In this document: positions 1 through 4,381 of the stretch, one piece after another
Layout of the letters: the number at the start of each line of letters is the position of its first letter
Numbering within the stretch: position 1 is the first letter of the stretch
NCBI GenBank assembly: GCA_023128035.1
Contig: JAGMES010000124.1
Coordinates: forward strand, 1 to 11,972
Length of the DNA: 11,972 nt
DNA from: Halanaerobiales bacterium
GTDB lineage: Bacteria; Bacillota_F; Halanaerobiia; DY22613
Reading direction: 5' to 3'
Program-made: the position numbers and the translations under genes
The notes under the pieces: generated by a model
The model's input: the letters and a program-made list of their open reading frames with translations, nothing else
Told to the model about the DNA's origin: nothing
Database searches by the model: none

Positions 1-1077
1 CGTCTCGAGTCGTGAAAAGATTTGATTAATGCCTGGCATAATATCATTGTTCGCTGCTTGCGTACGTATACCCTCACTATTAAGCTTCGCTATGTAACGT
101 GGTTCACTTGGATCAGCATAACAACAATCAACTCCAGTCACTCCATTATCGTGATACTTTTTTGTGAAGCTTGCATTAATACTTTTCACTACATCAATGA
201 ACTGAGTCATTTGTATTTGACTCTCATAAAACTCTTTTAGCACGCAAACTCTATCGTCGGAATCAACACCGCACAACAAGTAAACTTGTGGATTGGTAAA
301 CCCCCAGTCAATTCCGGCAACGAGTCTTACTGGATGAAAGTCTTTGCTATCGATTATGTGAACGTCTGCACTAAAATTCTTGTACACTAGTCCTTCGAAT
401 CCAATGAACGATCCTTCAAGTTCTTGTTTCGCAAAAGCCCCAACATACAAACTTTCCATTGCTTTCTTGTACTCTTTAGGAGTGTAAGGATTATCACGTG
501 TCTTGCCGCCAAAGATCTCGTAATCGTGTGGATCATCTAAGTAAGTGTTATCTTTTCGCTTTTTCTCAAAGAATAATCTATATAGCCAGTTAAAGCCTTT
601 AGGTGTTGTAGTGTACCAAAGTTTTAATGATCCTCGTGCATCTCTTAAACGTGCTACTAATATATCATGTAAGTACTCTGGACAAAGTGCCACTTCATCT
701 CCATAAGCTCCTCCGATGTTAAGACCACGAATACGATCCAGGTCTCTTTCATTATCACCAGACAAACAAATTATTTCAGTATCGTTAATAAGTTGGATTG
801 TATTATCACTACGATTATACTTTTTAACTAATTCGTGAGGACAGAACTTAAAGAACTCTCTTAGTGTAGCATTCTTGAGCATACGAAAAGTTGGGGCGAT
901 CATAACAAACTGACATCCTGCTTTAGCACTCATTGCTTGAATAATAAGCTCATTAACACCAGCTGCAGACTTACCAAAACCTACACCAGTACATATTAAT
1001 CGAAACTTAGCTTTAGAACTATGAAAATCTTTTTGCTTATGATGCGGGAAATATTCCACGCTAAGCGTATCACCCAT
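1..1077 (-). CDS. terL: Terminase large subunit, C-terminal part cut by window edge
   Basis: DNA-packaging motor: an ATPase that pumps viral DNA into the prohead plus an RNase H-fold nuclease that cuts concatemers. The frame is open for 359 codons from ATG at 1077 and runs off base 1. The ATPase shows a variant Walker A, TGVGFGKSA (residues 30-38, with Thr where Gly/Ala is usual), Walker B GGAYGDEV with D127-E128, and a TTTP coupling motif at 156-159. The nuclease shows GIDWG (D257), an acidic residue in KEFYES (E282) and YADPSEP (D322); the last catalytic Asp would lie beyond the edge. The start is supported by GAGGTGA at 1086-1092, 8 bases upstream. It is the last visible gene of the leftward packaging unit, preceded by a terminator-like hairpin. 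G+C is near 40% and Arg codons are often CGT/CGA, unlike the AT-rich neighbours, which hints at a separate history. The identification is secure. Confidence 0.94.
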   Translation of the reverse strand, partial: MGDTLSVEYFPHHKQKDFHSSKAKFRLICTGVGFGKSAAGVNELIIQAMSAKAGCQFVMIAPTFRMLKNATLREFFKFCPHELVKKYNRSDNTIQLINDTEIICLSGDNERDLDRIRGLNIGGAYGDEVALCPEYLHDILVARLRDARGSLKLWYTTTPKGFNWLYRLFFEKKRKDNTYLDDPHDYEIFGGKTRDNPYTPKEYKKAMESLYVGAFAKQELEGSFIGFEGLVYKNFSADVHIIDSKDFHPVRLVAGIDWGFTNPQVYLLCGVDSDDRVCVLKEFYESQIQMTQFIDVVKSINASFTKKYHDNGVTGVDCCYADPSEPRYIAKLNSEGIRTQAANNDIMPGINQIFSRLET

Positions 1078-1119
1078 TAACTATTCACCTCAATAATTAT
1101 AAATTAAATCTAAAATCTT

Positions 1120-1167
1120 GCAAAAGAAAACAAAAACAATTTAATCGTATGAAAGAAAAAAATTGTT
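1120..1167 (-). terminator. Hairpin plus T-rich tail, possible terminator
   Basis: On the leftward strand, AACAATTT (1167-1160) pairs perfectly with AAATTGTT (1142-1135) across a 17-base loop. It is followed by a T-rich run with only a few G/C (1134-1120). Archaeal termination mainly needs T-rich tracts, so the hairpin may be incidental. It lies between the 130-residue gene and the large terminase, so it could separate or attenuate terminase transcription. Confidence 0.4.
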
Positions 1168-1214
1168 AGTTTATCTTTTTTGCATTTCAAATTTAATTTT
1201 ATCACCTATTTTTA

Positions 1215-1607
1215 TTAAACTTTTCTGTCCGTCTCTTTTTGATTTTTATTTTTATATTCTATTGCAATTCCAACAGAAGCACTAAAACCTTTTCTTATTT
1301 TATCAAAACAACATTCTCTCTCTATAATTAATATTTTTCTATATGGGTTTTCAATATATTTAGAAGTTTCTTTAAATAATTTTTCAATTTCTTTTATAAT
1401 TTCTCCATATGTATCTTTAAAAAAACATGTTGGAGTTACTACATATGAATCTCCAGAAAATATTTCATCATTATCTGTTCTTGCCCAAAAATTTTTAAAT
1501 AATGGAAATTTTATTGCACCACAATTTCTCTTACTATTATTATGATATAAAGTTAAATCAATACAATCAAACATTTTTAAAATTTTTTTATTTTCTAATA
1601 TTTTCAT
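1215..1607 (-). CDS. Hypothetical protein, 130 residues
   Basis: I do not recognise this protein. It starts at ATG 1607 with GAGGTAA just upstream and overlaps the end of the Cys-rich gene before it by 20 bases, which suggests coupled translation. It has no clear membrane segment or signal peptide. It carries scattered Cys residues (RNCGA, PTCFF, ERECCFD) and a charged amphipathic stretch around residues 67-85. The C-terminus is Lys/Asn/Gln-rich. Its place between the small proteins and the large terminase suggests a packaging- or virion-related accessory role, but that rests on position only. Codon use (AAA, ATT, AAT) matches the AT-rich bulk of the window and not the terminase. Confidence 0.68.
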   Translation of the reverse strand: MKILENKKILKMFDCIDLTLYHNNSKRNCGAIKFPLFKNFWARTDNDEIFSGDSYVVTPTCFFKDTYGEIIKEIEKLFKETSKYIENPYRKILIIERECCFDKIRKGFSASVGIAIEYKNKNQKETDRKV

Positions 1608-1791
1608 TTTTTACCTCATTAAATCTTTTTTCCTGTCTCTTTTTTTGATTAAACAATTTACTTTTAATAGCATGCACTTTTCTTGCACAACTTTTACAAT
1701 ATTTTCTTTGACAATGACGTACTGAATAATCACTCAACGGAATCAATATTTTACACTCTTGACATTGAGTCTGTCTTGCATTTCTCTTCAC
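1588..1791 (-). CDS. Small Cys-rich, putative zinc-binding protein
   Basis: A 67-residue basic protein with CQEC at residues 10-13, Cys 27, and CKSC at 32-35. This spacing fits a four-Cys treble-clef or zinc-ribbon-like knuckle with one spare Cys. A Lys/Arg-rich tail follows, as expected for a nucleic-acid binder. The start is a choice between TTG at 1794 and GTG at 1791. The binding site AGGTGA lies 6 bases before the GTG and only 3 before the TTG, so I prefer GTG. The gene lies immediately downstream of the GC-rich folded RNA, so its leader would contain that structure, and control of this gene through the RNA is a reasonable inference. It overlaps the next gene by 20 bases. Molecular function is unknown. 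Confidence 0.7.
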   Translation of the reverse strand: MKRNARQTQCQECKILIPLSDYSVRHCQRKYCKSCARKVHAIKSKLFNQKKRQEKRFNEVKNENIRK

Positions 1792-1813
1792 CAATCTTCA
1801 CCTCTTTTCCCAC

Positions 1814-1926
1814 GGGACAAAAACCAAACTATGTTGAGAGTCGAACTCACCCACTCTCGGTGGGACATAATGAGAGTTCAGTTGCTTTACTTGACGGAAA
1901 CCGCTAAGTCCCTGTTAACAAGTGTC
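1814..1926 (-). ncRNA. Candidate structured RNA with three-way junction
   Basis: This stretch is roughly half G+C inside a region near 20%, and it has no convincing coding frame. Read leftward it folds by hand into: P1, GGGAC (1912-1908) with GTCCC (1818-1814); P2, a hairpin with CGG/CCG core at 1903-1895; and P3, ATTATG (1871-1866) with CATAGT (1833-1828). P3 encloses P4 (CCCAC/GTGGG, 1864-1850) and P5 (TGAG/CTCA, 1849-1835). P5 has the heptaloop TTCGACT, which matches a tRNA T-loop. P3-P4-P5 form a junction with linkers of only 0-1 base. P3 contains a G-U pair that would be an A-C mismatch on the opposite strand, favouring leftward transcription. It ends 8 bases before the ribosome binding site of the Cys-rich gene. 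I could not fit an intact tRNA. It could be a cis-regulatory leader, a tRNA-derived remnant or a free viral RNA. Confidence 0.5.
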
Positions 1927-2055
1927 CTATCGTGAAAAAATTAAAAATAAATTTAAAACAAAAAATATTATATTTATTAAACACAACCACCAATTACAAG
2001 TTATAGCAGACACTATTGTTAATGTACCAAACCAAATTAATAAAATATAATTCAT
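1927..2055 (-). CDS. Small hydrophobic membrane protein, 42 residues
   Basis: This short gene reads from ATG 2055 to TAG at 1927. The product is almost wholly hydrophobic, with two likely membrane segments (residues 3-17 and 23-40) around a short polar Cys/Asn/Trp turn (ITCNWWLCL). GAAGG stands 6 bases before the start, and the stop of the upstream gene lies 2 bases before it; an in-frame ATG at 2061 would overlap that stop. Size and topology resemble small phage membrane proteins such as holin-like or accessory lysis proteins, but no family is recognised and archaeal lysis systems differ. The folded RNA begins just after the stop codon. Confidence 0.6.
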   Translation of the reverse strand: MNYILLIWFGTLTIVSAITCNWWLCLINIIFFVLNLFLIFSR

Positions 2056-2057
2056 AT

Positions 2058-2330
2058 TCATCCTTCTACCTGTGCAGAACCACGATACATATGACAAGGA
2101 ATATAATTTCCATTTAAATTTTTAATATAACAGTCTTTAACGTTAATATTAAATAATTTGTAATTAACCATTTTTACATCATTACCTTCTTCCATTAAAT
2201 TATTACATTTAATAACTTCTTTATAAGAAATTATTTTTGAAACACTAAACATTATTAAACAAACAACTAAAACTCCTATTAAAAACATAATACAAACATC
2301 TCTAATTATTTCTTTTGTATATTCATTCAT
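2058..2330 (-). CDS. Single-pass membrane protein, 90 residues
   Basis: The product has a short charged N-terminus (MNEYTKEIIRD), one strong membrane helix at about residues 12-34, and a soluble domain of about 55 residues with Cys residues that could pair (IKCNN, KDCYI, IPCHM). The frame is open further upstream to 2405. ATG 2330 is chosen because GAGGCGA stands 6 bases before it and because the start overlaps the stop of the putative small terminase gene in ATGAATGA, a typical coupled junction. The upstream extension would only repeat terminase sequence in another frame. No family is recognised. A role in host membrane interaction or exit is possible but unproven. Confidence 0.66.
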   Translation of the reverse strand: MNEYTKEIIRDVCIMFLIGVLVVCLIMFSVSKIISYKEVIKCNNLMEEGNDVKMVNYKLFNINVKDCYIKNLNGNYIPCHMYRGSAQVEG

Positions 2331-3069
2331 TTTCTTTCGCCTCATTATCTTCAACAATCTCAATATCAATAATTTTGTGCTCAACAACTTTATTATCAAC
2401 AACATCTTCTTTTACTGCATCAGCATCAATCATAAACTTTGGTTTAACCCACTGCACAACAATTTTCTTGTCAACATTTTCAATCTGTACACTAGTTTTT
2501 GGATTACCAAACTTTCTATCAAACACTGCTAACTGTAATCGTGCCAAACTTTCCAATTCTTTCTTCAATCTTGTTTCATCTTTTTCTTTCTGAGCAATTA
2601 AACATTTGATTGTTAAGTCATGCATAACTTTCACAACAGATTCAATAGCTTCAATTTGAACCACTGCTTTTTTTGCACCATAGAACTTACGCATATTTTG
2701 TATTTGTTTTATTTTATCTTCTTTAGTTATTCCAGCAAGTTTTTCTAAAGCATTCGGAGTGATAAGTTTTAATACTTCAGGATTATTAGATCTTCTACCA
2801 TGCTTCAATCCATTCAATCTAACTGCTTTTGCTTTCTTCTTCGTCTTTACTAATCCTCCTTGCCTGGCAGTCTCTTGATTCCATTTCATTCCTCTTTGCC
2901 ATTTTAACTTACTGCCTTCCTGATTATTAGATTGATTGTCTAGTTGATTGCTCGATCGATCCTTTATCTCCTTTGTCTTCTTTGTCTTCTCTATCTTCTC
3001 TATCTTCTCTATCTTCTCTAGGTTGATTTTTTCTATCATTTTGAATTGACACAATGTTAAACTCTTCAT
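2323..3069 (-). CDS. Putative terminase small subunit; N-terminus uncertain
   Basis: A leftward 248-residue basic protein with an acidic tail. After a low-complexity N-terminus (EKI repeats, about residues 16-30) comes KWNQETARQGG and a Lys-rich stretch, a mostly helical middle, then FDRKFGNPKTSVQIENVDKKI near residues 184-205. That last stretch has the look of C-terminal parts of phage small terminase or related DNA-binding packaging proteins. Position supports this, since it precedes the large terminase in the same unit. The start is unsettled. ATG 3069 has no ribosome binding site and the first 143 bases overlap the 87-residue gene in another frame; an internal ATG at 2889 would give 188 residues. 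Family assignment is by resemblance and context, not by a diagnostic motif. Confidence 0.6.
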   Translation of the reverse strand: MKSLTLCQFKMIEKINLEKIEKIEKIEKTKKTKEIKDRSSNQLDNQSNNQEGSKLKWQRGMKWNQETARQGGLVKTKKKAKAVRLNGLKHGRRSNNPEVLKLITPNALEKLAGITKEDKIKQIQNMRKFYGAKKAVVQIEAIESVVKVMHDLTIKCLIAQKEKDETRLKKELESLARLQLAVFDRKFGNPKTSVQIENVDKKIVVQWVKPKFMIDADAVKEDVVDNKVVEHKIIDIEIVEDNEAKENE

Positions 3070-3190
3070 TGAGTTTTATTGATAAATATTTTTTTATGAA
3101 TAATTTTTTATCTTTAAAATGATATATGGCTTTAGCTATTTCTACCAATTTATTAAGTTCATCATCCATATCGAATTGTATTAAAACCAT
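2927..3190 (-). CDS. Possible ribbon-helix-helix protein with RED-repeat tail
   Basis: This 87-residue product has an N-terminal half (IQFDMDDELNKLVEIAKAI, then a second amphipathic helix KKLFIKKYLSIKLNEEF). That matches the strand-helix-helix pattern of CopG/Arc-type DNA-binding proteins. The C-terminal half is a highly charged tail with RED/KED/GDK repeats (about residues 58-77), encoded by a 9-base tandem repeat. ATG 3190 stands 42 bases downstream of a strong BRE-TATA element, so the transcript should begin a few bases before the start (nearly leaderless). The tail overlaps the start of the putative small terminase frame. A DNA-binding or operon-regulating role is likely, but the fold is inferred from pattern only. 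Confidence 0.6.
   Translation of the reverse strand: MVLIQFDMDDELNKLVEIAKAIYHFKDKKLFIKKYLSIKLNEEFNIVSIQNDRKNQPREDREDREDREDKEDKGDKGSIEQSTRQSI
2961..3023 (+). repeat. Seven degenerate 9-bp tandem units
   Basis: The units read cctttatct, cctttgtct, tctttgtct, three identical tctctatct, then tctctaggt. Because the unit is three codons long, it keeps both leftward frames open: it encodes RED-type repeats in the 87-residue gene and EKI-type repeats in the small terminase frame. Copy number probably varies by slippage without disrupting either frame. Confidence 0.85.
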
Positions 3191-3216
3191 TTATATTATT
3201 TAATATTATTTAAATA

Positions 3217-3232
3217 CTATATATATCTTTCT
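3217..3232 (-). promoter_or_regulatory. BRE/TATA promoter for leftward packaging unit
   Basis: Read leftward it is AGAAAG followed by ATATATATAG, an archaeal BRE plus TATA box. It is followed by an AT-rich stretch also seen at the promoters at 7540 and 10511. ATG 3190 begins 42 bases after the start of the BRE, so transcription should begin at about 3196 to 3190, giving an almost leaderless message. Confidence 0.7.
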
Positions 3233-3347
3233 ATTTTATAATATTATATACCACATAAATAACACCACATACTAACACCACAATACACCTCAAAAATCCA
3301 TGGATCACACCTGAAACACTTTATGTCCCATTAAGTAGAAACATATA

Positions 3348-3509
3348 TCAATGTGTATATTGAAACTTCTTGTCCTTGTATGCTTCCCATGCTTGATTAA
3401 AAAATTTAGTTATACTAATTCCTCTATCTTGCATTTCATTCAAATCTGCAGCTGAAAGATAAATGCTTCTTTGAACCCTTTCATCTTCATAAAATTTTTT
3501 TCTTGCCAT
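3348..3509 (-). CDS. Ribbon-helix-helix-like regulator, 53 residues
   Basis: A short gene from ATG 3509 to TGA at 3348. The product has a basic N-terminus (MARKKF), a strand VQRSIYLS (residues 12-19), helix 1 AADLNEMQDRG (20-30) and helix 2 ITKFFNQAWEAYKDKK (33-48). This is the classic strand-helix-helix order of Arc/CopG-type repressors common in archaeal viruses, which bind operators as dimers through the paired strands. GAGGT lies 9 bases before the start, and a BRE-TATA element (3577-3561) stands about 60 bases upstream. It borders the non-coding centre, so regulation of the divergent promoters there, or of itself, is plausible. Confidence 0.75.
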   Translation of the reverse strand: MARKKFYEDERVQRSIYLSAADLNEMQDRGISITKFFNQAWEAYKDKKFQYTH

Positions 3510-3560
3510 TTATTAGGTACCTCAGTAATTATTATAATTATTAATATAAATAATATAATT

Positions 3561-3577
3561 AATATTTAAATGTTTCC
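3561..3577 (-). promoter_or_regulatory. BRE/TATA promoter for the 53-residue gene
   Basis: Read leftward it is GGAAACA followed by TTTAAATATT. This matches the GAAACA plus TTTATATATA element of the divergent rightward promoter near 4095. Transcription would start near 3540, giving a leader of about 30 bases that contains the GAGGT ribosome binding site. Confidence 0.55.
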
Positions 3578-3772
3578 ATTTTATTTTAATCAAAAAGAGT
3601 CAAATTTTTAGTCAAACTTGGACAAAACGCTCGTATGCTTGGTTCTATAACATTAATATTTTAATACTATTAATACTATTAATTTCCTATTTATAAAGTT
3701 TTATCAAGTATTATAAAGAAATATCATCATTTTCGCAATCTCAAAATTAAGGTATAATAAAACATATATATA

Positions 3773-3788
3773 TGGACAAAACTGGACA
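3773..3788 (+). repeat. Two TGGACA sites, 10 bp apart
   Basis: TGGACAAAAC is followed directly by TGGACAAAAA, so both hexamers face the same side of the helix. A further single copy, TTGGACAAAA, lies at 3618-3627. The spacing suggests cooperative binding of a dimer or array-forming protein. Confidence 0.55.
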
Positions 3789-3834
3789 AAAATTCTTATA
3801 AATTTGTATAAATAACTAAAAATATTCTCTGTCC

Positions 3835-3855
3835 AAAAAAAAAAAAAAAAAAAAA
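3835..3855 (+). repeat. Run of 21 adenines
   Basis: An uninterrupted A tract directly follows a TGTCC site. It may act as a rigid or easily melted element beside the repeats. On the opposite strand it is a T tract that could also stop leftward transcription. Its length may be affected by sequencing error. Confidence 0.7.
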
Positions 3856-3935
3856 TACATACCATTATATAGAATTTATTTACTTTCTATATACTTTTCT
3901 TTTTAAATCTAACTATTGTTATATAAACATCTTAG

Positions 3936-3965
3936 TATTACTAATATTATTAATATTACTAATAT
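3936..3965 (+). repeat. 12-bp direct repeat TATTACTAATAT, period 18
   Basis: The 12-mer TATTACTAATAT occurs at 3936-3947 and again at 3954-3965, separated by TATTAA. It abuts the long inverted repeat that starts at 3961. In DNA this AT-rich, such repeats can arise easily, so weight is modest. Confidence 0.5.
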
Positions 3966-4014
3966 CTTTTCGACTAGACTGGGCGACTTATGTCCAGACG
4001 AATTTTAAGATATT
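3961..4014. repeat. 54-bp imperfect inverted repeat
   Basis: AATATCTT (3961-3968) pairs with AAGATATT (4007-4014), TTCG (3969-3972) with CGAA (3999-4002), and CTGG (3979-3982) with CCAG (3994-3997). The interruptions are a TTTT bulge and an internal loop. The centre is notably GC-richer than its surroundings and contains one TGTCCA site. It could form a cruciform at an origin, bind a dimeric protein, or fold as RNA. Confidence 0.55.
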
Positions 4015-4041
4015 AATTGATACAATTTAATACACATTTTG

Positions 4042-4057
4042 TGTCCAACTTCGTCCA
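4042..4057 (-). repeat. TGTCCA/CGTCCA pair, 10 bp apart, inverse sites
   Basis: TGTCCAACTT is followed by CGTCCAAAAA. These are inverse copies of the TGGACA element with the same 10-bp period as the pair at 3773-3788. They lie about 40 bases upstream of the rightward TATA box, so they could serve as operator as well as origin sites. Confidence 0.5.
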
Positions 4058-4086
4058 AAAACTTATATTTTACAAAATTATAAAAA

Positions 4087-4105
4087 TAGAAACATTTATA
4101 TATAT
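4087..4105 (+). promoter_or_regulatory. BRE/TATA promoter for regulator-helicase-primase unit
   Basis: ATAGAAACA is followed by TTTATATATAT, an archaeal BRE and TATA box. The expected transcription start is near 4125-4130, leaving a leader of about 15-20 bases that holds the AGGTGGT ribosome binding site. It is the only strong promoter seen before the three overlapping or closely packed genes that follow. Confidence 0.68.
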
Positions 4106-4144
4106 GTTATACATTATATAATAAAAATTGAAAAGGTGGTAAAA

Positions 4145-4360
4145 TTGACAGAAGAAAACAAAAAAACAAACGAAAAAGAAAATTTCGACACAAGTAAATT
4201 TGTTGTCGAAAAAACATTAAAAGCATGGGGAAATTCATCCGCTATTATTCTAACAAAAGATTTAGCAAAATTTCTAGAAGTAAAAATAAATGATACTATA
4301 TGTATAGTTCCTGAAACAGGAAAACATGGCAAATTTTTAGCATTATATAAAAAAAAATAA
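4145..4360 (+). CDS. AbrB/SpoVT-type DNA-binding regulator
   Basis: A 71-residue protein. An N-terminal polar tail (about 19 residues, Glu/Lys/Asn-rich) precedes an AbrB-type swapped-hairpin domain: VEKTLKAWGNSSAIILTKDLAKFLEVKINDTICIV. The WGNSSAI turn and the LEVKINDTI segment are the family hallmarks. These proteins dimerise through interlocked beta hairpins and bind DNA, often as transition regulators or antitoxin-like repressors. TTG 4145 is preferred because AGGTGGT (4134-4140) stands just upstream; the frame stays open to a GTG at 4136 that lies inside that binding site. It is first in the unit, so self-regulation at the promoter above or binding to the neighbouring repeats is a sensible guess. 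Confidence 0.82.
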   Translation: MTEENKKTNEKENFDTSKFVVEKTLKAWGNSSAIILTKDLAKFLEVKINDTICIVPETGKHGKFLALYKKK

Positions 4361-4381
4361 TTATCTTTGGTAATAAATCAA

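Larger units (their letters stand above)
3510..4144. other. Non-coding centre; candidate origin and control region
   Basis: No convincing gene lies here on either strand. It separates leftward from rightward transcription and carries promoters at both ends. Inside are TGGACA at 3619, 3773 and 3783, its inverse TGTCCA at 3830, 3991 and 4042, and the near match CGTCCA at 4052. Also present are a 21-A run (3835-3855), a tandem 9-mer ACTATTAAT (3666-3683), a 12-mer direct repeat, and a 54-bp imperfect inverted repeat. Repeated short sites, an easily melted AT-rich stretch and the adjacent MCM-like helicase gene are what an iteron-type origin would look like. A purely regulatory region bound by the neighbouring small DNA-binding proteins would look similar, so the origin role is an inference. 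Confidence 0.5.

Noticed and set aside
22..240. Rightward 72-codon frame
   Set aside because: It lies antisense within the terminase gene, whose motifs are unmistakable on the other strand.
1683..1907. Rightward 74-codon reading frame
   Set aside because: It runs antisense to the Cys-rich gene and through the folded RNA, has no ribosome binding site and encodes no recognisable pattern.
1814..1926. A tRNA gene on either strand
   Set aside because: The T-loop match and a TAGC segment suggested one, but no placement gave a paired acceptor stem, a D arm and an anticodon arm together. Reported instead as a structured RNA of unknown kind.
2315..2593. Rightward 92-codon Ser/Thr-rich frame
   Set aside because: It is antisense to the putative small terminase gene, and its Ser/Phe-rich content mirrors the AAA/GAA codons of that gene.
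2961..3023. CRISPR-like repeat array
   Set aside because: The 9-base units are contiguous with no spacers and lie inside coding frames.
3628..3636. 9-mer GCTCGTATG shared with the leader hairpin near 7593
   Set aside because: Only nine bases match and the hairpin partner is missing at the first site; probably chance.
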